Shown in pieces: positions 8,001 through 15,617 of a stretch of DNA of 33,598 bases. Position numbers and translations under genes: made by a program. Position 1 is the stretch's first letter, and every line of letters starts with the position of its first letter. The stretch covers positions 1 through 33,598 of the forward strand of contig CASEAQ010000027.1 of NCBI GenBank assembly GCA_949285735.1. Reading direction: 5' to 3'. Below the pieces are notes generated by a model, which had not been told where the DNA came from, made no database searches, and saw only the letters and a program-made list of their open reading frames with translations. This DNA comes from an uncultured Bacteroidales bacterium (GTDB lineage: Bacteria; Bacteroidota; Bacteroidia; Bacteroidales; Muribaculaceae).

Positions 8001-9946
8001 TTCAGCGGCTCAAGGACACCAAGTCGAGATACAAGCAAGACGACTACCGAATGCTCAACGAGTTTTACAAGCACAAGATACAGCAAGTACACATCGTGGG
8101 TGAATATGCCAACCTGATGGTTCGTGACTACAATGCCGCGCTGCAATACGTCCAAGACTACTTCCAAATGGACTACCGCAAGTTTATTGCCAAATACTTC
8201 AAGGGCAACCGCGTGAGCGAAATACAGCGCAACCTCACGCCCGAAAAGTATAAGCAACTGTTTGGGCAACTGTCGAAACGACAGATGGAAATCATCTCCG
8301 ACAAAGACTCGCATTGCATCGTCGTTGCCGCCGGTCCGGGCAGTGGCAAGACGCGCGTGCTGGTTCACAAGCTCGCCTCGCTGTTGCTGCTCGAAGATGT
8401 AAAGCACGAGCAACTGCTGATGCTCACATTCTCTCGGGCTGCTGCAACCGAGTTTAAGCAACGGCTAATGGGCTTGATTGGCAATGCCGCCCACTTTGTC
8501 GAAATAAAGACATTCCACTCCTACTGCTTCGACCTATTGGGCAGGATTGGCAACCTCGAAGATGCCAAAAACGTTGTCGCAGAGGCTGCCAAGATGATTA
8601 ACAACGGCGAGGTCGAGCCAAACAAGATTGGCAAAACCGTCCTGGTCATCGACGAAGCACAAGACATGGGAGCCGATGAACATGCCCTTGTGGAAGCTCT
8701 CATCACCAACAACGAGGAGATGCGTGTGATTGCTGTAGGAGACGACGACCAAAACATATACGACTTTCGCGGTTCAAGTTCACAGTACATGTACAAGCTG
8801 GCTAAAATGCCAGGAAGCCGCTTCATCGAGATGACCGAAAACTACCGCAGTACGCGCCATCTGGTTGACTTTGCCAACGGATTTGCACAAAACATCAAGC
8901 ACCGTATAAAAAGCACACCCATCATCTCGATGAGCGACGCCGACGGCTGGGTAAAAATTACACGACACCAATCAAAACACATCTATCAACCGCTTGTCAA
9001 CGAACTGATTCGCAACCAATGCGGAGGGAAAGCGTGTGTACTCACCCAAACCAACGAAGAGGCAGTAACTGTGATGGCTCTCTTGCGCCGGCTCGGCATA
9101 AACAGCAAGCTGATACAGTCGTTAGACGGTTTCCGCTTTTGGAACTTGGCAGAAACAAGATATTTCTTGAAATATATCGACACCCGTTCAACTACCCCGC
9201 TGATTCCCGAAAAATTGTGGGAAGATGCCAAAAGTGCCACCTTCAAGGCATATGACAGAAGCCAAAGCCTGACATACGTTAAACGCTGCATCGAACTCTT
9301 TGAACAAACCAACAAAACCCGATACAAAAGCGACTTCAAAGAATATGTGTTTGAATCGTCGGTAGAAGATTTCTGCGATATTTCGGGTGCCGATGTCGTG
9401 GTGTCAACCATCCACAAAGCCAAGGGGAAGGAGTTTGACGACGTGTATATGCTCATTTCCGACAACTACGCAAAAGACGACAATCTGATGCGCCGCTACT
9501 ACGTGGGCATAACCCGTGCTAAAAGCCGATTGTTTATCCACACCAATAGCGACTACTTCGATAATTTGAAAGCCGACAACTACAGCTCCGACTCAGTCCA
9601 ATACCCTATGCCCGAAGAAGTTGTCTTACAACTTTCACACAAAGACACCTACCTCGATTTTTTCAAAAAGCTGAAAAACAAAATCCTGACCATGCGCAGC
9701 GGCGATCTCCTGCACTTCGACAATTCGATATTGTACAATCCTAATACCAATCAACCTGTGGCAAAGCTATCCCGAGAAATGGAGAAAAAGTTGGCGGAGT
9801 GGAACACCCGTGGCTATAAAGTGACGTCGGCTTGCGTCAGGTTCATCGTCTCATGGAAATCAAAAGATGCACAAAAAGGCAACTCCGAAGTAGCAGTTCT
9901 GTTAGCCGACCTACTGCTCTCCCGCACGAATTCCCATGAACATTAA
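5039..9946 (+). CDS. DEDD exonuclease-like / RecQ / UvrD fusion helicase
   Basis: A 1635-residue protein with three modules. (1) Residues about 34-160 resemble a DEDD exonuclease: D38-x-E40, then HNIIHHD and a later NDCEKAKDLL block standing where HDALxDA is usual; activity is unproven. (2) A RecQ helicase: Walker A TGGGKS near 315-320, DEAH near 415-418 and QEAGRAGRD near 605, preceded by a CNSCEYCNTRLDVHH cysteine cluster and followed by winged-helix-like sequence near 770. (3) A UvrD/Rep superfamily 1 helicase: Walker A AAGPGSGKT near 1098-1106, DEAQD near 1205, GDDDQNIYDFRG, TENYRST, STIHKAKGKEFDD near 1455 and YYVGITRAKSR near 1487. Both motors look intact. It is probably cytoplasmic and acts on DNA ends, forks or recombination intermediates; anti-phage or RecBCD-like roles are possible but inferred. 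It stands alone with its own promoter and a terminator. Confidence 0.88.
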   Translation: MSIWKRLMGIKDTDDTRNTVGNAATPVSYDSSRYAMVDVEVGFNDKRIHDIGALRHDGATFHKASKEELLDFISSTDFICGHNIIHHDAKYLFADTPCRWIMIDTLYVSPLLFPERPYHRLLKDDKLVSDQLNNPVNDCEKAKDLLMDEVACWNSLPDGKRRLFVSLLNGYEEFNGFLRFVGAEQHINDDNNQLAELIRNIFSGKICQHADLDSIIKQYPCELAYALALIDTTDHRSITPGWVLHNYPEVEYVVKLLRHTPCNSCEYCNTRLDVHHNLKAYFGYDGFRTYEGEPLQERAAKAAVEGKSLLAIFPTGGGKSLTFQLPALMAGNAVHGLTVVISPLQSLMKDQVDNLANRGITDAVTINGLLDPISRSLSIQRVQDGDASLLYISPEMLRSKTIERILIARNVVRFVIDEAHCFSSWGQDFRVDYLYIGKFISEYQKQKGCKTPIAVSCFTATAKQKVVQDICDYFKQTLNLDLELFASTASRTNLHYSVIHSETDEDKYQKLRELIAESNCPTIVYVSRTKRTFDLANRLTRDGYKALPFNGKMNPDDKIANQDAFMNDNARIIVATSAFGMGVDKKDVGLVIHYDISDSLENYVQEAGRAGRDPSLDARCFVLYSDNDLDKHFILLNQTKLSISEIQQVWKAIKDLTKQRTKVSCSALEIARQAGWDDSVTDIETRVRTALAALEQSGYLVRGNNSPQVFATGITVKNVDEARARISASLLFGSDDIEKAVRVIKSLISQKYINKAPESQAESRIDYLADILGLSKREVISVVERMRQEGILADSRDISAYLFDAGDSERKSRSLLTRFAQLEEYILNHIPDGSLCTSYKQLNDNAVNDGISTSKEKDIRTLLYFLTIKGYTRKIADTAQHNIEISRQASLENTIKRFRKRFEISCFAVEWLYKQVANIEKKPGQETASIQFSVVELLNSIKSSPKSLFSDIDELQLEDVEEALLYLSKIGALKLEGGFLVLYNAMNIQRLKDTKSRYKQDDYRMLNEFYKHKIQQVHIVGEYANLMVRDYNAALQYVQDYFQMDYRKFIAKYFKGNRVSEIQRNLTPEKYKQLFGQLSKRQMEIISDKDSHCIVVAAGPGSGKTRVLVHKLASLLLLEDVKHEQLLMLTFSRAAATEFKQRLMGLIGNAAHFVEIKTFHSYCFDLLGRIGNLEDAKNVVAEAAKMINNGEVEPNKIGKTVLVIDEAQDMGADEHALVEALITNNEEMRVIAVGDDDQNIYDFRGSSSQYMYKLAKMPGSRFIEMTENYRSTRHLVDFANGFAQNIKHRIKSTPIISMSDADGWVKITRHQSKHIYQPLVNELIRNQCGGKACVLTQTNEEAVTVMALLRRLGINSKLIQSLDGFRFWNLAETRYFLKYIDTRSTTPLIPEKLWEDAKSATFKAYDRSQSLTYVKRCIELFEQTNKTRYKSDFKEYVFESSVEDFCDISGADVVVSTIHKAKGKEFDDVYMLISDNYAKDDNLMRRYYVGITRAKSRLFIHTNSDYFDNLKADNYSSDSVQYPMPEEVVLQLSHKDTYLDFFKKLKNKILTMRSGDLLHFDNSILYNPNTNQPVAKLSREMEKKLAEWNTRGYKVTSACVRFIVSWKSKDAQKGNSEVAVLLADLLLSRTNSHEH

Positions 9947-9970
9947 GGAGCTCAATAAATCCTGAGAAAA

Positions 9971-10017
9971 CAAAAAAGTGCAGGAAAGGCTTTTCCCACA
10001 CTTTTTTATCAGATGTT
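9971..10017. terminator. Bidirectional terminator
   Basis: AAAAAAGTG pairs with CACTTTTTT around an inner GGAAA/TTTCC stem with 2-nt bulges. A-run and T-run flank it on both sides, so it can end the helicase gene (+) and the small membrane-protein gene (-). Confidence 0.8.
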
Positions 10018-10032
10018 GCTTTGAGACTGAAA

Positions 10033-10242
10033 TCAACCCAACAGGAACTCCAATGCGACAAAGACAATCACCAATGCCAATCCCCACATCACTTGACCTG
10101 CCTGGAACTTGTTGTCCATTATATAGAAAGCCAGTTCGTGTTGGGGCAATCGTGCCGGCTTGTTCGTCGCACATCGACTTTCAAGTTCGGCTGCCTGAGC
10201 TGCCATATCTTCGATATAGCCCTTACTCTCTTCTGAAATCAT
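10033..10242 (-). CDS. Small single-pass membrane protein, unknown function
   Basis: A 69-residue protein I cannot assign to a family. Residues 1-45 are soluble and charged; about 48-69 (AGQVMWGLALVIVFVALEFLLG) form one C-terminal hydrophobic segment, so it is likely a tail-anchored inner-membrane protein. The gene is credible: it has an exact -7 box 30 nt upstream (10272-10279), an A/T-rich leader typical of Bacteroidota starts and a terminator after it. It lies downstream of alaS on the same strand but seems separately transcribed. The opposite-strand frames here lack such support. Confidence 0.7.
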   Translation of the reverse strand: MISEESKGYIEDMAAQAAELESRCATNKPARLPQHELAFYIMDNKFQAGQVMWGLALVIVFVALEFLLG

Positions 10243-10271
10243 AAAAATTTATTTTTATATTTAGTCTTGTG

Positions 10272-10279
10272 CAAATGTA
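10272..10279 (-). promoter_or_regulatory. -7 box for the small membrane-protein gene
   Basis: Minus-strand TACATTTG (TAnnTTTG). The transcript start would be near 10265, 23 nt before the start codon. The hairpin at 10281-10320 covers the expected -33 region. Confidence 0.5.
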
Positions 10280-10280
10280 G

Positions 10281-10320
10281 CGATTATGTGGGCAATATGC
10301 AAGCACACTGCCCACAATCG
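10281..10320 (-). terminator. Hairpin between alaS and the small membrane gene
   Basis: CGATT-AT-GTGGGCA (10281-10294) pairs with TGCCCACAATCG (10309-10320), 12 bp with a 2-nt bulge. It follows the alaS stop by about 10 nt, but no T-tract follows on the minus strand, so it could be a weak terminator, an mRNA 3' stabiliser, or an element governing the next promoter, which it overlaps. Confidence 0.45.
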
Positions 10321-10331
10321 TCGCCCCCCAA

Positions 10332-12959
10332 TTATTCCTTCACGTTGAGCAATTCAAGCATCTTGTCGAGAGCTGCCGACAGTCCGTCGATGCTCTTTCC
10401 GCCAGCCTGTGCAAAGTGTGGCTGACCGCCACCACCGCCTTGTATCAACTTGGCAGCCTCGCGCACCACGGTCGATGCGTTAAGCCCGTCCTTCACAAGG
10501 TTGTCGCTTATCAGCACGGTCAACATCGGCTTGTCGTGGTCGTGGGTGGCTGCAACAAATATGAAGTCGCTCGGGTGGTCGGCTTTCAAGGCAAATGCCA
10601 CACCCTTCACCACGTCGGCAAGCCTTAGGCCATAGCAGGTAGCCACAGTTATGCCTCGCACCACTTTTGAGTCGTGTTCCATGATCGCCCTCTTCACTAT
10701 GCCGATGCGCTCTTGCATAAACTCCTCGGCTTGCTTGCGCAACCCTGCATTCTCGGCAAGCGAGCGTTGCAATGCCGAAATCACGTTGGGCGCATTGTTC
10801 AACAATGCCTTTATCTGCATCATGCTGTCTTGGAACTCATACATCGCCTTTTCAACACCTGCTCCAGATATAGCCTCGATGCGGCGGATGCCAGCGGCAA
10901 TGCTGCTCTCCGACAGGATCTTGACCATACCGATATTGCCTGTGTTCTTTACGTGTGTACCACCGCACAATTCAACCGAGTCGCCATACTTTATGACGCG
11001 CACATCATCGCCATACTTCTCGCCAAACAGCGCCATTGCGCCCATTGCACGAGCCTCGGCGATAGGCATGTGGCGATATTCGCAACGCTCGATTGCCATG
11101 CGCACCTTCTTGTTGACAAGCTGCTCGACGCGGCGTATCTCTTCGTCGGTCATCTTCTGGAAATGCGAGAAGTCGAAACGCAGGAAGTTGGCACACACAT
11201 ACGAGCCTTTCTGCTCGACGTGAGTTCCCAGCACTTCGCGCAACGCCTCGTGCAACAAGTGGGTGGCAGTGTGGTTACAACTTATTGCCAAGCGAGCTTC
11301 CTTGTCGATGGCAGCCGTAAACGTAGCCGTCACGTCGCTGGGCAACTTCTTGGTGATATGCACTGGCAGATTGTTCTCGCGCTTGGTGTCGGTTATTTCT
11401 ATCACCTCGTCGCCGCAAATCAGCTTGCCGCTGTCGCCTACCTGGCCGCCCATCTCGGCGTAGAACGGAGTGCGGGCAAGCACAATTTGGTAAAACTCAT
11501 AATTCTTCTGTTTCACCTTGCGGTAACGTAATATCTCGGTTTCGATTTCCTCAACATCGTAACCCACAAACTCACACTCGCCATCGCGCAACACCACCCA
11601 GTCGGTAGTCTCGACGGCTGCGGCATTGCGTGCGCGCTGCTTCTGCTTGTCCATCTCCACGGTAAACTCTGCCGTATCGACAGTCAGCCCGTTCTCCTTC
11701 AAAATAAGCTCGGTGAGGTCGAGCGGGAAACCATAAGTGTCGTAGAGCACAAATGCGTCCTTGCCGCTCACCACGGTCTTGCCTTCGGCTTTGGTGTCAA
11801 CAATAACCTTGTTTATAAGCCTCATGCCAGTGTCGAGGGTGCGCAAGAATGCTTCTTCCTCTTCCTTGATTACACGCTTTATCAACTCGCTCTGCTGTGC
11901 CAGTTCGGGATAAGCCTCGCCCATCGACTCGATGAGAGTATCAATAAGGCGATACATGAACGCGCTCTTCAATCCGAGGAAAGTATAGCCATAGCGCACG
12001 GCACGGCGCAAGATGCGGCGTATCACGTAGCCAGCCTTGGCGTTCGACGGCAATTGCGAGTCGGCGATGGAGAATGCTATGGTGCGCACGTGGTCGGCGA
12101 TTACACGCATTGCCACATCAACCTTTGCGTCGCTGCCATATTCCATTCCAGCAATTTCGCTCACTTTGTGGATAAGCGGAGTAAAGACGTCGGTGTCGTA
12201 GTTAGACTTCTTCCCCTGCAATGCCATGCACAAGCGTTCAAAGCCCATGCCTGTGTCAATCACCTTGGCTGGCAGCGGTTCGAGCGAACCGTCGGCTTTG
12301 CGGTTATATTGCATGAACACCAAGTTCCATATTTCTATCACGAGCGGATTGCTCTTGTTCACCAAGTCGCGCCCTGCCACCTGCTTGCGCTCTTCGTCGC
12401 TGCGCAAGTCGATGTGTATCTCCGAGCACGGCCCGCACGGTCCAGTCTCGCCCATTTCCCAGAAGTTGTCGTGGCGGTTGCCGTCGATGATATGATCCTT
12501 GGGCAAGTGAGCCTCCCAGTAAGATGCGGCTTCGTTGTCGCGCTCCAGCCCTTCGGGGGCATATCCCTCAAACACTGTCGCATACAACCTGTCGGGGTCG
12601 AGCTTCAACACGTCAACGAGGTATTCCCACGCCCAGTCGATAGCTTCCTTCTTGAAATAATCCCCAAACGACCAGTTTCCAAGCATCTCAAACATCGTGT
12701 GGTGGTAGGTGTCAAGCCCCACCTCTTCGAGGTCGTTGTGCTTTCCACTCACGCGCAGGCACTTTTGCGAGTCGGCTGCCCGGCGGAACTTGGGGGTGAC
12801 ATTCCCCAAAATAATATCCTTGAACTGGTTCATCCCGGCATTGGTAAACATCAACGTCGGGTCGTCTTTAATCACCATTGGAGCAGAAGGCACGATGGTG
12901 TGCCCCTTGCTGCGGAAAAAATCTTTAAACGATTCCCTTATTTCCTTTGCTGTAAGCAT
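10332..12959 (-). CDS. alaS: Alanyl-tRNA synthetase
   Basis: Charges tRNA-Ala with alanine in the cytoplasm and edits mischarged Ser and Gly. The class II catalytic core opens the protein (FxxKGH then [15 protein letters not shown]). The editing domain has HTATHLL near 563-569 and CGGTH near 664-668, the zinc-type editing residues. The C-terminal C-Ala domain ends with a [14 protein letters not shown] block. At 875 residues it has full bacterial length. The start at 12959 begins directly with the conserved [11 protein letters not shown]. The leader of about 130 nt (12960-13085) carries a hairpin and a -7 box at 13092-13099 that overlaps the promoter region of the divergent MerR gene. The opposite-strand frames in this gene are shadows. 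Confidence 0.97.
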   Translation of the reverse strand: MLTAKEIRESFKDFFRSKGHTIVPSAPMVIKDDPTLMFTNAGMNQFKDIILGNVTPKFRRAADSQKCLRVSGKHNDLEEVGLDTYHHTMFEMLGNWSFGDYFKKEAIDWAWEYLVDVLKLDPDRLYATVFEGYAPEGLERDNEAASYWEAHLPKDHIIDGNRHDNFWEMGETGPCGPCSEIHIDLRSDEERKQVAGRDLVNKSNPLVIEIWNLVFMQYNRKADGSLEPLPAKVIDTGMGFERLCMALQGKKSNYDTDVFTPLIHKVSEIAGMEYGSDAKVDVAMRVIADHVRTIAFSIADSQLPSNAKAGYVIRRILRRAVRYGYTFLGLKSAFMYRLIDTLIESMGEAYPELAQQSELIKRVIKEEEEAFLRTLDTGMRLINKVIVDTKAEGKTVVSGKDAFVLYDTYGFPLDLTELILKENGLTVDTAEFTVEMDKQKQRARNAAAVETTDWVVLRDGECEFVGYDVEEIETEILRYRKVKQKNYEFYQIVLARTPFYAEMGGQVGDSGKLICGDEVIEITDTKRENNLPVHITKKLPSDVTATFTAAIDKEARLAISCNHTATHLLHEALREVLGTHVEQKGSYVCANFLRFDFSHFQKMTDEEIRRVEQLVNKKVRMAIERCEYRHMPIAEARAMGAMALFGEKYGDDVRVIKYGDSVELCGGTHVKNTGNIGMVKILSESSIAAGIRRIEAISGAGVEKAMYEFQDSMMQIKALLNNAPNVISALQRSLAENAGLRKQAEEFMQERIGIVKRAIMEHDSKVVRGITVATCYGLRLADVVKGVAFALKADHPSDFIFVAATHDHDKPMLTVLISDNLVKDGLNASTVVREAAKLIQGGGGGQPHFAQAGGKSIDGLSAALDKMLELLNVKE

Positions 12960-13037
12960 GTTGTTTTATATAGTTGTTTGTATTATTCACTTTTCCCAAT
13001 TTTGCGCCGACTTGCCTCAATGCGAGCCGGCAACTGC

Positions 13038-13072
13038 CTACAATGCCGCCACTTATGGTGGACCGGCAGCAC
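13038..13072 (-). promoter_or_regulatory. Hairpin in the alaS leader
   Basis: On the minus strand a TGCCGGTCCAC arm can pair with GTGGCGGCA, with a short loop and small bulges. It lies within the 125-nt untranslated leader of alaS. There is no T-box signature, and T-boxes are not expected in this phylum. A role in attenuation or mRNA stability is only a possibility. Confidence 0.3.
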
Positions 13073-13091
13073 TTTAACCTAAAATAATTCA

Positions 13092-13099
13092 CAAAATTA
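13092..13099 (-). promoter_or_regulatory. -7 box for alaS
   Basis: Minus-strand TAATTTTG, with a TTG (plus positions 13120-13122) 20 nt upstream, giving the full Bacteroidota promoter spacing. The -33 element lies in and past the -7 box of the divergent MerR gene (13112-13119), so the two promoters overlap. Confidence 0.6.
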
Positions 13100-13111
13100 C
13101 TCCATTATTAT

Positions 13112-13119
13112 TATTTTTG
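13112..13119 (+). promoter_or_regulatory. -7 box for the MerR-family gene
   Basis: TATTTTTG matches TAnnTTTG. Because transcription would start near 13125, a translation start at the upstream TTG (13117) is ruled out in favour of the ATG at 13204. Confidence 0.55.
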
Positions 13120-13203
13120 CAACGAATAGCCCCCGACTGGCACAGAAAAAAAGCACCCGAGCCATGTAGAGGCACACACAACGAGCAAAAAACTTCCGAC
13201 AAA

Positions 13204-13557
13204 ATGCCTGCCGACATCAACCTGACGAAAAAATTCTACAAAATAAGCGAAGTAGCCGAAATGCTCCACCTGCCGCTGTCAACGTTGCGCTTCTGGGAAC
13301 AGGAGTTCAGCATCATCCGCCCCAAACGGAGCGACGGCAACACCCGCTACTACACCCCTCACGACATCGAGAACGTGAGGCTCGTGCAATATTTGGTGAA
13401 GGAAAAAGGCATGAGGCTCGAAGCGGCTCGTGCCGAAATCAACCGCAACCGCGACAATGTGTCGAAGCGTGTCGAAGTAATCGACCGCCTGCGCGAAATA
13501 AGAGCCCAGCTTGCCAACATCAAAGCCGCCCTCGACTCAATCCGCTTCGACCGCTAA
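13204..13557 (+). CDS. MerR-family transcriptional regulator
   Basis: A 117-residue DNA-binding protein. The winged-helix HTH opens it (FYKISEVAEMLHLPLSTLRFWEQEF, then the NTRYYTPHDIENV wing), followed by a coiled-coil dimerisation helix (about 70-115). There is no C-terminal effector or metal-binding cysteine cluster, so it is a minimal MerR whose ligand is unknown. I chose the ATG at 13204 over the TTG at 13117 because a -7 box spans the latter. Short proteins of this type are frequent in Bacteroidota. It is divergent from alaS with overlapping promoters, so it may regulate alaS or itself; this is inference. Confidence 0.88.
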   Translation: MPADINLTKKFYKISEVAEMLHLPLSTLRFWEQEFSIIRPKRSDGNTRYYTPHDIENVRLVQYLVKEKGMRLEAARAEINRNRDNVSKRVEVIDRLREIRAQLANIKAALDSIRFDR

Positions 13558-13572
13558 CCAGGGGTAAACACC

Positions 13573-14037
13573 TCACACAGGCAAATTCAATTTATTGACC
13601 AACAGCACATTGCTCTGCGCCAACCTTTTGCTTTGCACCGAGCCTCGCAATATGCAACACCTCCCCGAAGCCACCCAATAAAATGCCTTGTCGGCAGCAA
13701 TCTGTTTTAATCGTGGAGCTTTGTTCTCCAACCAGTTCTTAAGCCATTCGGCTTTCTTTATCACTTCTTTCACATTGCTTGTATCGGCAGGATGCACTTC
13801 CAAGAAATAAGCCTTGCCGTCATACCCTATCGCATAATCCCAGCGAGAAGCATTCGGATATAATGTGCTTGTACAGCCATCAATATCCACACTACCATCA
13901 ATCAATCTTGTATCTTTGGCACTTACGACCTGAGCATTACCACCCAAAGCCCTTAACCCTCCAGCATAGCCTTTTGCTATGTCGGGAGTTTCTTCCACCG
14001 CCTCTTTAAAAGTATTCCCCATACCATTATCTGCCAT
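13573..14037 (-). CDS. Unrecognised protein, possible PD-(D/E)xK-like nuclease partner of the ATPase
   Basis: A 154-residue soluble protein that I cannot place in a named family. The middle has a pattern like a restriction-endonuclease-type core: SVDIDG (49-54), WD67YAI, then a strand FLE80VH82PA, followed by a helix KKAEWLKNWLE (94-104). D67 and E80-x-H82 could be the acidic catalytic pair with His where Lys is usual. This is inference from spacing only. The C-terminus looks like alternating strands (FYWVASG, NVLLVNKL). Its ATG overlaps the stop of the upstream ATPase gene by 11 nt, so the two are translationally coupled and very likely work as one unit. No predicted membrane segment or signal peptide. 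Confidence 0.7.
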   Translation of the reverse strand: MADNGMGNTFKEAVEETPDIAKGYAGGLRALGGNAQVVSAKDTRLIDGSVDIDGCTSTLYPNASRWDYAIGYDGKAYFLEVHPADTSNVKEVIKKAEWLKNWLENKAPRLKQIAADKAFYWVASGRCCILRGSVQSKRLAQSNVLLVNKLNLPV

Positions 14038-15187
14038 ATAAACTAACTATTTCAGAAGACCTGCCGGCAAAACTCGACAAGCCACCCCATTCCGAAATAT
14101 CAATATCGTCACTAAAGGCATCCAGCGATGATATGTCAACAAACTTAACACCTCCCAACGCCTCATGCTGAGTTGAATAATATGTCTTGATTTTCCTGCT
14201 TTTCAACCCATTAAACAGATTGGCTGCCGTGCTATTATCATCAACATCAAACAATTTGTTCATGGCTTCCTTAAATTCCTCTTCTTCGAGATTGCATATA
14301 TTATTGAATGCCCACACAAATTCCAAGAATGTCGAAGAATGTGTCGATACGGCTACTTTATACCCATTTTGCATCAACTCAATAATTTCAAGCAATACCG
14401 ACAATATCGCACGAGGGTGAAGCCCCATTTCTGGCTCTTCAATAATTACCCACTGGTAATCGGCTTTATTGACAACACTTGATGGGAAATCAGACAAGCA
14501 ATATATGGCAAGCAGTAATGGCATAAATTCTTTTTGCCCTGCGCTCCAAGCCATAAAAGGAATCCTAAGCCCGTCAACTTCGAGTTTTATTTTTCGCTGT
14601 TCGCCCGACTTGTCGATAATCACTTTCCCATCATGGAAAATGGTTTCGTTTATAGAACTTTTCGCCATACCCTTCAATCTGTTACCCATAGGAAATATCA
14701 TATCGGAACTGCCCAACCCGCCTTGCATAAATATGCGCAATGTCTCGCTGAACATTCTTATAACGTATGGTGTAGATACATCAAACTCCATGAAATTCTT
14801 AGGGCGACCATCAGAAATGCTCAATATCCGCTGCGCTGGTATATAAAATACGGCTTCCTTTGACACGCGCTCTTGACTTGCAATAATTTTCAATAGGTCT
14901 TGTGGTGAAAATGGCTTACCCGAAAATTCAATCCGTGTGCCTTCGCTAAAAAGCCCGTGCAATCCCTCTCCAAAATACCAGTCAAGTATATTTCGGGAAT
15001 CAACTTCGCTCAATATATAATCATAGTTTCTTAAAGTGGAAACTATATGCCGCTTATCTATCAAAAGTTTCAATAACTCCAAAGCCAAACTTTTTCCACT
15101 GGCTTGCGACCCGATGAAAAATGTCAAATCGCCAAAATCTATCTGCGCCTCTTTTATCGGACCAAAGTTATATATATCTAAATTCAT
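14027..15187 (-). CDS. OLD/AAA_21-like ABC-type ATPase
   Basis: A 386-residue ATPase of the overcoming-lysogenisation-defect / AAA_21 kind. Walker A G26-SQASGKS33, an ABC-type signature block WSAGQKEF near 213-220, Walker B VIIEEPEMGLHP near 244-255, and the switch histidine in VSTHSS near 280. No C-terminal TOPRIM domain follows, unlike true OLD nucleases, so nuclease activity would have to come from a partner. The next gene overlaps it by 11 nt. Such ATPase-plus-small-partner pairs are frequent among phage-defence systems (Septu and PARIS are named examples); this pair matches neither partner type that I know. Both genes are more A/T-rich than the neighbouring genes, which suggests recent acquisition. 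Confidence 0.85.
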   Translation of the reverse strand: MNLDIYNFGPIKEAQIDFGDLTFFIGSQASGKSLALELLKLLIDKRHIVSTLRNYDYILSEVDSRNILDWYFGEGLHGLFSEGTRIEFSGKPFSPQDLLKIIASQERVSKEAVFYIPAQRILSISDGRPKNFMEFDVSTPYVIRMFSETLRIFMQGGLGSSDMIFPMGNRLKGMAKSSINETIFHDGKVIIDKSGEQRKIKLEVDGLRIPFMAWSAGQKEFMPLLLAIYCLSDFPSSVVNKADYQWVIIEEPEMGLHPRAILSVLLEIIELMQNGYKVAVSTHSSTFLEFVWAFNNICNLEEEEFKEAMNKLFDVDDNSTAANLFNGLKSRKIKTYYSTQHEALGGVKFVDISSLDAFSDDIDISEWGGLSSFAGRSSEIVSLYGR

Positions 15188-15209
15188 AAATAAACCATTT
15201 TACCGACAA

Positions 15210-15217
15210 CAAAAATA
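15210..15217 (-). promoter_or_regulatory. -7 box for the ATPase module
   Basis: Minus-strand TATTTTTG (TAnnTTTG). The transcript would start near 15203, about 15 nt before the ATG, giving one short-leader message for both module genes. Confidence 0.5.
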
Positions 15218-15239
15218 CTAAAAAAGTTCTCATTTTCAT

Positions 15240-15545
15240 ATTTTTCCACATATCAAAGAAATACATAGCAATATTTGTTTTTCAATGGAGTGATTTGGCA
15301 TTGCCCCACGACGTTTGCTTATCGTGTTTTACGAATTGCCCGGTTATAATTCCTCCGGTAAAACATTGATTATCACTCCAATAAATTCACAATTTTAGTT
15401 ACTGAGTAAAAATACTCATTCCACTGAGTAAAATGTAAAAACACATGCAAAGCAACAGAATATCAATCTATTACAAATAACACATTTTATCTAACATAAT
15501 ATATTTCGACGCATTGCTGTACGACTTGGAAGTTTTTACTTGGGG
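15240..15545. other. Gene-free A/T-rich region with nested inverted and direct repeats
   Basis: No credible ORF lies in 15218-15617. TGGAGTGAT (15286-15294) is inverted as ATCACTCCA (15372-15380). Inside it GTTTTAC (15326-15332) is inverted as GTAAAAC (15358-15364). Just beyond, ACTGAGTAAAA occurs twice (15401-15411, 15423-15433) with GAGTA/TACTC able to pair (15404-15408/15413-15417). The pattern could be an operator region, a small RNA, or the scar of an insertion accompanying the ATPase module. Confidence 0.45.
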
Positions 15546-15550
15546 GGGGG
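15542..15550 (+). repeat. G9 homopolymer upstream of a promoter
   Basis: Nine consecutive G in an A/T-rich context, about 45 nt upstream of the -7 box at 15586-15593. Tracts of this length slip easily; here it could vary promoter spacing context but does not lie in a coding frame. Confidence 0.6.
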
Positions 15551-15585
15551 AGCAGTTTTTCGCTCGGGGTTAGGGCTTTTTTCCG

Positions 15586-15593
15586 TACTTTTG
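15586..15593 (+). promoter_or_regulatory. -7 box for the ATP-grasp-like gene
   Basis: TACTTTTG (TAnnTTTG). Transcription would begin near 15600, supporting translation from the ATG at 15618 and excluding the TTG at 15540. Confidence 0.55.
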
Positions 15594-15617
15594 CGGCACG
15601 TTTTTTATGATGCAACA

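Noticed and set aside
10674-11531. Plus-strand frame of 285 codons opposite alaS
   Set aside because: Same reason: low-complexity His/Leu-rich shadow of the editing domain.
12054-13082. Long plus-strand frame opposite alaS
   Set aside because: It is antisense to the conserved alaS catalytic core and has no recognisable domain.
12960-13085. T-box-like attenuator in the alaS leader
   Set aside because: No T-box sequence, no specifier loop, and such riboswitches are not expected in Bacteroidota; only a plain hairpin is visible.
13117-13203. 29-codon N-terminal extension of the MerR protein from TTG
   Set aside because: The TTG is part of the -7 box and so would not be in the transcript.
15401-15433. 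CRISPR-like short direct repeats
   Set aside because: Only two 11-bp copies 22 bp apart and no spacer pattern; better read as a possible operator.
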